Positions 1 through 5,318 of a DNA stretch of 6,652 nt are shown one piece after another (positions within the stretch are counted from its first letter, which is position 1; each line of letters begins with the position of its first letter). Below the pieces are notes generated by a model. It saw nothing but the letters and a program-made list of their open reading frames with translations, was not told where the DNA came from and searched no databases. The stretch comes from Acidimicrobiia bacterium (GTDB lineage Bacteria > Actinomycetota > Acidimicrobiia > IMCC26256 > JACDBD01): the NCBI GenBank assembly GCA_031177445.1, contig JAPSGP010000167.1, positions 1-6,652 on the forward strand. Direction: 5' to 3'. The translations under genes were made by a program, and so were the position numbers.

Positions 1-318
1 GAGGTTGACCATCGCGAGATCGGCGCCGGACAGCACCGGTGCGATCGGTGCGAGGACCTGGTCGGGATCCGCCTCGAGCTGGACGGCAATGTGATCGACG
101 AAGTGCACGTCGCCGCCGAAGGCGAACGTGACGGTCCGACCGGAGCCACGGGGACCTCGTGACTCGGACGCGACGGGCGCGACGGTCGTGGCGGGTGCGG
201 CACCGGTCGTGGTCGCCGGATCCGTGGGCGCCGTGTCCGTTCGGTCGTCACCGTTGCTGCAGGCACCCGCTCCGCTGACGACGCACGCGGCGACGAGCGC
301 GGCCGCGAGTCGACGCAC
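1..318 (-). CDS. CapA-family (poly-gamma-glutamate/capsule-type) lipoprotein, N-terminal part
   Basis: This is a partial gene. The first 106 codons are present and the 3' end lies beyond the left edge of the window. From the GTG at 318 the protein opens with a lipoprotein signal: two Arg, a hydrophobic Ala/Leu/Val stretch, then Ala-Gly-Ala-Cys with the lipid-modified Cys at residue 20. The -3 residue of this lipobox is Ala, not the usual Leu. An Asp/Thr/Ala/Pro-rich linker follows (about residues 21-61). A globular domain then begins with FAFGGDVHF (65-73), and ADLAMVNL (99-106) stops at the cut. The GGDVHF and ADLxxVNL pair is typical of the start of the CapA (PGA_cap) domain, which has a calcineurin-like metallophosphatase fold. 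Members are linked to capsule or poly-gamma-glutamate, but many have no known substrate. It would be anchored on the outer face of the membrane. It lies 41 bp after the P450 stop, so read-through is possible, and a -10-like TACACT sits 6 bp before the start. I am confident of the family but not of the substrate. Confidence 0.8.
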   Translation of the reverse strand, partial: MRRLAAALVAACVVSGAGACSNGDDRTDTAPTDPATTTGAAPATTVAPVASESRGPRGSGRTVTFAFGGDVHFVDHIAVQLEADPDQVLAPIAPVLSGADLAMVNL

Positions 319-324
319 CGCCGG

Positions 325-330
325 AGTGTA
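325..330 (-). promoter_or_regulatory. Possible -10 element of a leaderless transcript for the CapA-type lipoprotein
   Basis: On the minus strand the hexamer TACACT (TANNNT type) ends 6 bases before the GTG start at 318. That is the spacing expected if transcription begins at or next to the start codon. No good -35 is visible 16-18 bp upstream. The only Shine-Dalgarno-like string (GAGAGG, 342-337) is about 18 nt from the start, too far for normal use, which fits a leaderless mRNA. Such transcripts are common in actinobacteria. The evidence is a short motif only. Confidence 0.35.
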
Positions 331-359
331 CGGCGGCCTCTCGCGCAGTTGGCGGCCGG

Positions 360-1541
360 TCAGGCCGGCGAGGCAGGTGCGGTCGGCTTGAAGCGGACCG
401 GCATCTTCACCAGCGCGCCGAGGAAGCGCGGCAGCGGCTCGTCGGACGCGAGCTCGAGGTCGGGCAATCTCCGCAGCAGTCGCTCGGTCATGGTCGCGAT
501 CTCGAGCCGGGCGAGGCTGGCGCCGAGACAGAAGTGGTTGCCGAAGCCGAAGGCGAGATGGTCGTTCGGCGCGCGCTCGACGTCGAAGCGCTCCGGGTCG
601 GCGAAGTGCGCCTCGTCGTGGTTGGCCGACTCGTAGAGCAGGAGCAGCTTGTCGCCGGCCCGCAGCAGCTGCCCGCCGAGCTCGACGTCGCGCGTGATCG
701 TTCGGGTCATGTTCTTCACCGGCGACACGTAGCGCAGCATCTCCTCGACCCCTGACGGGACGAGCGCCGGATCACGAGCGAGCTTGGCGCGCTCGCCGGG
801 ATGGCAGCACAGCAGCTCCATGCCGCCGCTGATCACGTGGCGGGTGCTCTCGTCGCCGCCGACCAGGAGCAGCAGCGACTCCATGATCACCTCGTGCTCG
901 TCGAGCCGGTCGCCGTCGACCTCGGCGTGCACGAACACGCTGACGAGGTCGTCGCCGGGTCGCTCCCGGCGCTCGGCGATCGCCCGCTGCGCGTACTCGT
1001 AGTACTCGCCGAACGCGGTGGCGGCAGCCTGGATGCGCTCGTCCGTGTTGCCGAGCGAACCGAGCAGGTCGTCCGACCACCGCAGCAGGTCGGCGCGATC
1101 CTCGGCCGGGACGCCGAGCAGATCGCCGATGACGATCAGCGGCAGCGGGGCGGCGAGGTCGGCCACGAGGTCGCACTCGCCCCGCTCGCACACCGCGTCG
1201 ATGAGCTCGTCGCAGATCCGAGCGATGCGATCGACCCGCCCCCGGACCTGCGCCGGTGTGAACCCGCTGCTCACGAGCTTACGCCGCTTGCGATGGTCGG
1301 GCGCGTCCATGTCGATCATCCACGGCAGGGGCCCGGTGTCCGGGCGCGTCCCACCGGCGTTCGAGAACGTGTCCGGGGCCCGTCCGACCGCGACCACGTC
1401 GTCGTAGGCGGCGGCGCCCCACACGCCGTTTATCTCGTCGAAGTACACCGGCGCGTGCTGGCGCATCCACGCGTAGGCGTCGCGCGCACGCTCGCCATAG
1501 AAGTCGCCCGACAGGAAATCGATCCACGGCGCGGTGGTCAC
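360..1541 (-). CDS. cyp142: Cytochrome P450 of the CYP142 family (sterol side-chain hydroxylase type)
   Basis: This is a complete bacterial class P450 of 393 residues from the GTG at 1541; mycobacterial CYP142 is about the same length. The haem-binding loop FGFGNHFCLG is near the C-terminus, with the ligand Cys at about residue 338. The I-helix motif GGDEST is at about 228-233, with the Asp-Glu and Ser/Thr needed for proton delivery. The K-helix ExxR lies in EEMLR (267-270). Stretches such as MIDMDAPDH, FSNAGG, CERGECD, AAPLP, LRWSDDLLGSLG and SPVKNM closely resemble Mycobacterium tuberculosis CYP142, which oxidises the terminal methyl (C26/27) of cholesterol and cholest-4-en-3-one. I therefore infer a sterol or isoprenoid-chain terminal hydroxylase that takes electrons from a ferredoxin, not encoded here. 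An in-frame GTG at 1589 would add 16 residues. I prefer 1541 because VTTAPWIDFLSGDFY lines up with the CYP142 N-terminus and the extra Arg/Pro/Ala-rich stretch does not. Neither start has a clear ribosome site. The gene follows the small barrel protein on the same strand, 74 bp downstream. Confidence 0.93.
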   Translation of the reverse strand: MTTAPWIDFLSGDFYGERARDAYAWMRQHAPVYFDEINGVWGAAAYDDVVAVGRAPDTFSNAGGTRPDTGPLPWMIDMDAPDHRKRRKLVSSGFTPAQVRGRVDRIARICDELIDAVCERGECDLVADLAAPLPLIVIGDLLGVPAEDRADLLRWSDDLLGSLGNTDERIQAAATAFGEYYEYAQRAIAERRERPGDDLVSVFVHAEVDGDRLDEHEVIMESLLLLVGGDESTRHVISGGMELLCCHPGERAKLARDPALVPSGVEEMLRYVSPVKNMTRTITRDVELGGQLLRAGDKLLLLYESANHDEAHFADPERFDVERAPNDHLAFGFGNHFCLGASLARLEIATMTERLLRRLPDLELASDEPLPRFLGALVKMPVRFKPTAPASPA

Positions 1542-1615
1542 TGGGTCAGCAGCGTAAGCGACGCGGACGGGACGCGCCCTCGGCGGCACACGTCCCAGCG
1601 AGCTGAAGTCCGACG

Positions 1616-1921
1616 TCAGTCCGTGCGGTGCGCAGTCTGGAAGTTGGTGACCTCGAACGTCGTCTCGTCGGGCGGGCCGGGAAGTCCGTTCTCAACGCGT
1701 CCGAGGCCGGGCAGCAACGAGTCGTCGCGGAAGCGCTCCCACGACTCCTTCGACTGGTGCACGGCCATCACCACCCAGTCGTCTCCGGACGGGCCCGCGA
1801 GGTGGAGCATCTGCCCGTCGGGGAGGCTCTTCCCGCCATCGGGATGCACTGCCTGCAGAGAGTTCTCGTACTGCTCGCGTGTGCCGCCCCGGAAGCGGTG
1901 GATGATCCCGAATGTCGCCAT
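1616..1921 (-). CDS. Small dimeric alpha/beta-barrel (ABM/EthD-like) protein of unknown function
   Basis: This is a 101-residue protein. The start at 1921 is firmly set by AGGAGG seven bases upstream (minus strand, 1934-1929). In-frame sequence further upstream, which would extend the reading frame to 2101, crosses the divergent promoter region and should not be used. The protein starts MATFGIIHRFRGGTREQYE: a beta strand, then a helix with a Gly-Gly-Thr turn. HPDGGKSLPDGQMLHLAG follows, then the strand DDWVVMAVHQS, the helix KESWERFRDD, and a C-terminal ETTFEVTNFQ strand. The beta-alpha-beta-beta-alpha-beta order and the WVVMAV..KESWERFRD block fit the ferredoxin-like fold of dimeric alpha/beta barrels. 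That group includes antibiotic-biosynthesis monooxygenase-like and EthD-like proteins. Similar short proteins are common in actinobacteria and remain uncharacterised. The two His (8, 26) and Asp28 could sit in the barrel pocket, but I cannot assign catalysis. It is first in a probable operon with the P450, so it may bind or modify a related substrate; that is inference. Confidence 0.85.
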   Translation of the reverse strand: MATFGIIHRFRGGTREQYENSLQAVHPDGGKSLPDGQMLHLAGPSGDDWVVMAVHQSKESWERFRDDSLLPGLGRVENGLPGPPDETTFEVTNFQTAHRTD

Positions 1922-1928
1922 ATCGAAG

Positions 1929-1934
1929 CCTCCT
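1929..1934 (-). promoter_or_regulatory. Strong ribosome binding site AGGAGG
   Basis: A perfect AGGAGG lies seven bases before the ATG at 1921 on the minus strand. It fixes the start of the small barrel gene against longer in-frame alternatives. Confidence 0.85.
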
Positions 1935-1986
1935 GTGCGGGCCGCAGATGTGACCAGTCCACCCAGTGTGCCGCGCACATCGACCC

Positions 1987-2016
1987 TTGACATTCCGACG
2001 ATGATCGAATGGCTAC
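1987..2016 (+). promoter_or_regulatory. Candidate ohr promoter with an imperfect inverted repeat in the spacer
   Basis: A perfect -35 hexamer TTGACA is at 1987-1992. The -10 is poor: with a 17-bp spacer it would be TGGCTA, with 18 bp GGCTAC. The spacer holds ATTCCGA (1992-1998) and TCGAAT (2005-2010), which pair as an inverted repeat apart from one extra C in the left arm. A repressor site between the -35 and -10 would suit a peroxide-responsive gene such as ohr. The -35 match is what the sequence shows; the operator role is inference. Confidence 0.35.
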
Positions 2017-2040
2017 GGGTCGGTGCAGCGGAGGGGCAAC

Positions 2041-2463
2041 ATGGAAGCTCTGTACACCGCGGAGGCGACCGCTTGGGGCGGGCGCGAAGGCCGGTCGGCA
2101 TCCTCGGACGGCAACGTGGACGTGCAGCTGGTGATCCCGAAGGAGCTCGGCGGTCCGGGCGGCAAGGGAACGAACCCGGAGCAGCTGTTCGCCACCGGGT
2201 ACGCCGGCTGCTTTCACAGCGCGCTGAAGTTGGTTGCCGGCGCGCAGCAGATCGACGTGAGCGAGTCCGCGGTCACGGTCGCCGTCGGGATCGGCCCCGA
2301 CGACCGTGGTGGCTTCGGGCTCACCGTCGCGATCGAGGCTGAACTGCCCGGGGTCGGGCACGAGAAGGCGCAGTCGCTCATCGAGCGAGCACACGAGGTG
2401 TGCCCGTACTCGAAAGCAACGCGAGGCAACGTCGACGTGACCCTGACGCTCACCCCGGAATAG
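2041..2463 (+). CDS. ohr: Organic hydroperoxide resistance protein Ohr (OsmC/Ohr family thiol peroxidase)
   Basis: This is a complete 140-residue Ohr. It reduces organic and fatty-acid hydroperoxides to alcohols in the cytosol, using a reactive Cys recycled by lipoylated proteins or other thiols. MEALYTAEATAWGGREG matches the Ohr N-terminus. The peroxidatic Cys is Cys57 in GYAGCFHSALK and the resolving Cys is Cys121 in VCPYSKATRGN. Arg15 and Glu47 complete the active site; all four sit at the positions of Arg19, Glu51, Cys61 and Cys125 of Xylella Ohr with a constant offset of four. CPYSKATRGNVDV is the hallmark of the Ohr branch as opposed to OsmC. The start at 2041 has GGAGGGG (2030-2036) just upstream. 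A GTG at 2023 in the same frame precedes and would absorb that site, so I reject it. The gene diverges from the small barrel gene and converges on mreB (45 bp between stops). No MarR-type ohrR is present in the window. Confidence 0.96.
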   Translation: MEALYTAEATAWGGREGRSASSDGNVDVQLVIPKELGGPGGKGTNPEQLFATGYAGCFHSALKLVAGAQQIDVSESAVTVAVGIGPDDRGGFGLTVAIEAELPGVGHEKAQSLIERAHEVCPYSKATRGNVDVTLTLTPE

Positions 2464-2508
2464 CTGCCCGCTTCCGCTGGCGGCTTCGACGGGAGCTGGG
2501 CGGGATGC

Positions 2509-3492
2509 CTAGATCGAGTCCAGGTAGCGGCCGGCGCCGAGCACGACCGAGTAGAGCGGGTTCTTGGCTCGCCGGGTGGGCATGCCGGTCTCGGCCGCGA
2601 TCTTGGCGTCGAGCCCGTGGAGCAGCGAGCCGCCGCCCGTCAGAACGATCCCGTGCTCCATCATGTCGGCCGCCAGCTCCGGCGGCGTGCGGTTGATCAC
2701 CTCGCGCACCGCGTCGACGATCGTCTCGACCGGGCCCTCGATCGCGTCCCGCAGCTCCACCGTCGAGATCGTGATCGACTTGGGCAGTCCGCCGACGAGG
2801 TCGGTCCCCCGCACCTCGGCGTAGAGCTCTTCCTTCAGCGGCCACGCGCTGGCGAGCGCCGACTTGAGCTGCTCGGCGGTGCTGTCGCCGATCCCGAGCG
2901 AGTACTCGCGCTTACACAGGCTCACGATCGCCTCGTCGATCTCGTCACCGGCGACCTTGATCGACAGGCCGGCGACGATGCCACCGAGCGAGATCACCGC
3001 AACCTCGGTCGTGCCGCCACCGATGTCGATGACCATGTTGCCGGTCGGTGCCTCCACCGGCAGCCCGGAACCGATGGCCGCCGCCATCGGCTCCTCGATG
3101 GTGCGGACAGGCTTGCGCGCCCCGGCGAACTCGGCGACCTCCTGCACGGCGCGCAGCTCCACGCCGGTCACGCCCGAGGGCACGCAGATCACCATGCGGG
3201 GCTTGGCCCAGCGGCGCTGGTGGACGCGGGCGATGAAGCCGCGCAGCATCGCTTCGCACACGTCGAAGTCGGCGATGACGCCGTCCTTGAGCGGGCGGAC
3301 GGCGTCGATGTGGCCCGGCGTCCGGCCGAGCATGCGCTTCGCTTCGGCCCCCACCGCCAGCGGACGTTTGACGCGGGTGTCGATCGCGACCACCGAGGGC
3401 TCGTCGAGCACGATGCCCTGGCCGCGCACGTAGACGACCGTGTTGGCGGTACCCAGATCGATGGCCAGGTCACGGCCGAGAAGACCAGCCAT
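2509..3492 (-). CDS. mreB: Rod-shape determining protein MreB (bacterial actin)
   Basis: This is a complete 327-residue actin-fold ATPase, slightly shorter than usual MreB (about 335-345). MreB forms membrane-bound antiparallel filaments that guide lateral peptidoglycan synthesis with MreC, MreD, RodA and PBP2. Visible motifs are phosphate loop 1 IDLGTANT (11-18), MreB-typical DGVIADFDVCEAMLRGFI (70-87), VPSGVT (104-109), the catalytic Glu region TIEEP (131-135), phosphate loop 2 DIGGGTTE (156-163) and the adenosine loop GIVLTGGGSLL (281-291). The short N-terminus MAGLLGRDLAIDLGT lacks a long amphipathic helix, as in Gram-positive MreB or Mbl. The ATG at 3492 has an AGGGACGGG stretch upstream, with somewhat long spacing. 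The usual downstream mreC is absent, since ohr converges here. It may therefore be a stand-alone MreB/Mbl paralogue or a genome where mre genes are dispersed. DnaK is excluded by length and by the motifs. Confidence 0.96.
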   Translation of the reverse strand: MAGLLGRDLAIDLGTANTVVYVRGQGIVLDEPSVVAIDTRVKRPLAVGAEAKRMLGRTPGHIDAVRPLKDGVIADFDVCEAMLRGFIARVHQRRWAKPRMVICVPSGVTGVELRAVQEVAEFAGARKPVRTIEEPMAAAIGSGLPVEAPTGNMVIDIGGGTTEVAVISLGGIVAGLSIKVAGDEIDEAIVSLCKREYSLGIGDSTAEQLKSALASAWPLKEELYAEVRGTDLVGGLPKSITISTVELRDAIEGPVETIVDAVREVINRTPPELAADMMEHGIVLTGGGSLLHGLDAKIAAETGMPTRRAKNPLYSVVLGAGRYLDSI

Positions 3493-3536
3493 GCCGACTA
3501 CCCGTCCCTGCTCATCGGCTCATCAGCACGGGCCAC

Positions 3537-3565
3537 ACCGTAGGGCAGATCGCTCATCCGGTGAA
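3537..3565 (-). promoter_or_regulatory. Putative mreB promoter (TTCACC - 17 bp - TACGGT)
   Basis: On the minus strand TTCACC (3565-3560) stands 17 bp from TACGGT (3542-3537). Each shares four of six bases with the TTGACA/TATAAT consensus. The -10 is 44 bp from the mreB ATG, leaving a leader of roughly 37 nt that contains the purine-rich ribosome site. Spacing is ideal, so this is a plausible housekeeping-sigma promoter. Confidence 0.45.
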
Positions 3566-3612
3566 ATGCGGAGCCGCGGCCCCCCTTCGCACCGGCAGGC
3601 TTTCCGGCGCTC

Positions 3613-3660
3613 CGATCCCAGTGCCCTCAAATGCCGGCGTGCCAGACTGTCGATCCCAGT
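3613..3660. repeat. Pair of perfect 10-bp direct repeats CGATCCCAGT
   Basis: CGATCCCAGT occurs at 3613-3622 and again at 3651-3660, 38 bp apart start to start. Both copies lie between the mreB promoter and the acyltransferase start. The flanks differ, so this is not a long duplication. It could be a tandem regulator site for the plus-strand operon. No clear -35/-10 pair for that operon can be seen around the repeats. Confidence 0.4.
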
Positions 3661-3682
3661 CAGGCAGGAAGGTCCTCCCGTC

Positions 3683-4420
3683 TTGGTCATCGCCGGGATA
3701 CACGAGCTCGCAGACGTCGAGACCGACCAGATCGGCGCCCACGTCGAGATCGGCCCCTACTGCGTCGTCGGACGCGGAGTCACGCTCGAGGACGGCGTGC
3801 GGCTGCACCCACACGTCGTGATCGCAGGCGACGTGGTGATCGGCACCGGCAGCGAGCTCTTCCCTGGTGCCGTGATCGGCAAGCCGCCAGGGCGCAGCCG
3901 CGCCCTCAGTCGGGTGCCGGTCCCGGGCCGCCCGGTGCGCCTCGGCGGCGCGTGCTCGGTCGGCGCCCACGCCGTGATCTACGAGGGCGTGACGATCGGC
4001 ACCGACTCGCTCGTGGGCGACTCGGCGTCGATCCGGGAGGGCTGCCGGACCGGCGCCCGCTGCATCGTCGGTCGCTTCGTCTCGATGCATCCCGACTGCG
4101 AGCTCGGCGACGGCTGCCGGATCTACGACCACACCCACGTTGCCTCCGGCACCCGCATGGGCGACGAGTGCTTCGTGAGCGTGCACGTCGGCATGGCGAG
4201 CGACAACGCGGTCGGCTTCTTGCCGTATTCGGCCGACCGGGTGCGAGGGCCGGCATTCGGCGACCGCGTCACTGTCGGGGTCGGGGCCACGATCCTGCCC
4301 GGCCTGCGGATCGGCGACGACGCCATCGTCGCCGCCGGCGCGCTCGTGACCCGCGACGTCCCCGCCCGGACGATGGTGCGGGGCGCGCCTGCCCGAGCGG
4401 TGGATGCCGAGATCGGCTGA
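3683..4420 (+). CDS. Left-handed beta-helix (hexapeptide repeat) acyltransferase, LpxA/WbbJ-like
   Basis: This is a 245-residue protein made almost wholly of hexapeptide repeats, the signature of trimeric left-handed beta-helix acyltransferases that move acetyl or acyl groups from CoA or ACP to sugars or amines. Repeats run from about residue 17 (IGAHVEIGPYCVVGRGVTLEDG) to about 65. A looser Pro/Arg-rich insertion (66-87) interrupts them, in the place where LpxA-like proteins have an external loop. They resume at about 88-225. The end RDVPARTMVRGAPARAV (224-240) is typical of sugar O/N-acetyltransferases. The motif VSVHVGMASDN (166-176) offers His168 as a possible catalytic base. I set the start at TTG 3683 because AGGAAGG (3666-3672) lies ten bases before it. 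It also places the first coil where family members begin, and no in-frame ATG or GTG is near. It is first in an operon with an oxygenase and a glycosyltransferase and diverges from mreB, which points to modification of a surface glycan precursor. The exact acceptor is unknown. LpxA itself is unlikely in a lipid-A-free actinobacterium. Confidence 0.85.
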   Translation: MVIAGIHELADVETDQIGAHVEIGPYCVVGRGVTLEDGVRLHPHVVIAGDVVIGTGSELFPGAVIGKPPGRSRALSRVPVPGRPVRLGGACSVGAHAVIYEGVTIGTDSLVGDSASIREGCRTGARCIVGRFVSMHPDCELGDGCRIYDHTHVASGTRMGDECFVSVHVGMASDNAVGFLPYSADRVRGPAFGDRVTVGVGATILPGLRIGDDAIVAAGALVTRDVPARTMVRGAPARAVDAEIG

Positions 4421-4430
4421 TCGAGCGGTG

Positions 4431-5318
4431 ATGCGCGCGTTCCAGCTCGACTTCGACGGCACCCGCGAGCAGATCCCGATCGACCGCGCGCTGGCGATCT
4501 CGCTCCACACGCCGGTCGTGCTCGAGGGCGCGCTGGCCGAGGTGGGCTACCTCGACCAGCTCAGCGAGCTGTTCCTGGACGAGATCGCCGCGCTGCGCTC
4601 GCCGGCGGTGGCCGAGGACGTCCGCGCCGCGGGTCTCGAGCGTCTGCATGAGTTCCTCGACGCCGACGAGGTCGCGGCGTTGATCGCCCGGCTCGGTCCC
4701 CGCACGCTCGAGCTCGCCGTCCCCGTCTCGCGCGCGCTCGTGGAAGCGGTCACGACGCCACCCCGACCGCACTACTTCATCTGCGCCCGTACCTTTGTGC
4801 GGGCGATGGTGCCGTACGGGGTCGCCCAGCGCTCGCCCGAGGTCATGGAGGCGAAGCACCTGTTCGGGCACATGCTCCCCGCCGAGCCCCACCGCGACTT
4901 CTGGCTCTCGCATGCCCGCAACAGCCGCTCGCTGTGGAGCGCCGTCGGCCCGGTACGCGAGGGCAACTCGATCATGGTCTTCGAGGGCAGCGACGCCGAT
5001 CCCGGCCGGTTCGTCAGCCCCGCGCTCGAGCGCGGCGACACCTTCTTGTTCGACAGCGACAGCCTCCATGCCTCCGTGTGCAACGAGACCGACGAGACGC
5101 GCGTGGCCGTCGGGAACCGGATCACCGTCGGCCGTCGGCTGCGGTTCGGTCCGGGGACCCACTGGCGCCCGTGGTACGACGCCTCCCTGATCGACACCCC
5201 GCTCGCGCCGCTGGCCACGCTGCAGTCACGCCTCAGCCGGGCCGCGTGGCGGCGCTGGCGCTGGCGCACGAAGTGGGAGCGGGAGCAGCGCGCGCTCGCG
5301 TCCAGCACCACGTCGTGA
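4431..5318 (+). CDS. Putative Fe(II)/2-oxoglutarate-dependent dioxygenase (PhyH-like)
   Basis: This is a 295-residue cytosolic protein. The second half reads as a double-stranded beta-helix oxygenase. The metal triad would be His154 and Asp156 in AEPHRDFWLSH, and His213 in FDSDSLHASVCNETDETR. Arg224, eleven residues after the distal His, is placed to bind the 2-oxoglutarate carboxylate. Between them lie strands (SLWSAVGPV, NSIMVFEG) and a turn GDTFLFDSDSLH, as in phytanoyl-CoA-dioxygenase-like enzymes. The N-terminal 110 residues are mainly helical and I do not recognise them. The C-terminal tail (about 270-290) is Trp/Arg-rich (RAAWRRWRWRTKW) and could touch membrane or anionic glycan. Starts are ambiguous: ATG 4431 (10 bp after the previous stop), GTG 4428 and ATG 4404 (overlapping the acyltransferase) all lack a clear ribosome site, suggesting translational coupling. 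Its stop overlaps the next gene's start by 4 bp. The likely role is hydroxylation of a lipid or sugar intermediate handled by the flanking enzymes. The family call comes from motif order; the substrate is unknown. Confidence 0.7.
   Translation: MRAFQLDFDGTREQIPIDRALAISLHTPVVLEGALAEVGYLDQLSELFLDEIAALRSPAVAEDVRAAGLERLHEFLDADEVAALIARLGPRTLELAVPVSRALVEAVTTPPRPHYFICARTFVRAMVPYGVAQRSPEVMEAKHLFGHMLPAEPHRDFWLSHARNSRSLWSAVGPVREGNSIMVFEGSDADPGRFVSPALERGDTFLFDSDSLHASVCNETDETRVAVGNRITVGRRLRFGPGTHWRPWYDASLIDTPLAPLATLQSRLSRAAWRRWRWRTKWEREQRALASSTTS

Noticed and set aside
128..636. Plus-strand open frames near the left end
   Set aside because: They are antisense to the CapA-type lipoprotein and the P450 C-terminus, with Ala/Arg/Ser-rich products and no ribosome site.
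1922..1986. Promoter for the barrel/P450 operon on the minus strand
   Set aside because: CACACT and similar hexamers have no fitting -35, so I could not support a specific site.
801..2342. Very long plus-strand open frame (513 codons) across the P450, barrel gene and ohr start
   Set aside because: It is antisense to two well-supported genes and out of frame with ohr. The product is low-complexity Arg/Val/Ala/Asp-rich with no domain, typical of spurious open frames in GC-rich DNA.
2464..2508. Bidirectional terminator between convergent ohr and mreB
   Set aside because: Only short pairings are present (CCCGC with GCGGG at 2467-2471/2500-2504; CCG-CTGG-CGG at 2474-2483) and there is no T run. 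This is not enough to call, although termination is expected here.
2617..3543. Plus-strand open frame of 308 codons opposite mreB
   Set aside because: mreB on the other strand has every actin-fold motif. This frame gives an Asp/His/Arg-rich sequence without recognisable structure.
3493..3682. tRNA, small RNA gene or riboswitch in the mreB/operon intergenic region
   Set aside because: No cloverleaf, conserved riboswitch core or terminator-like hairpin is visible; only the mreB promoter candidate and the direct repeats stand out.
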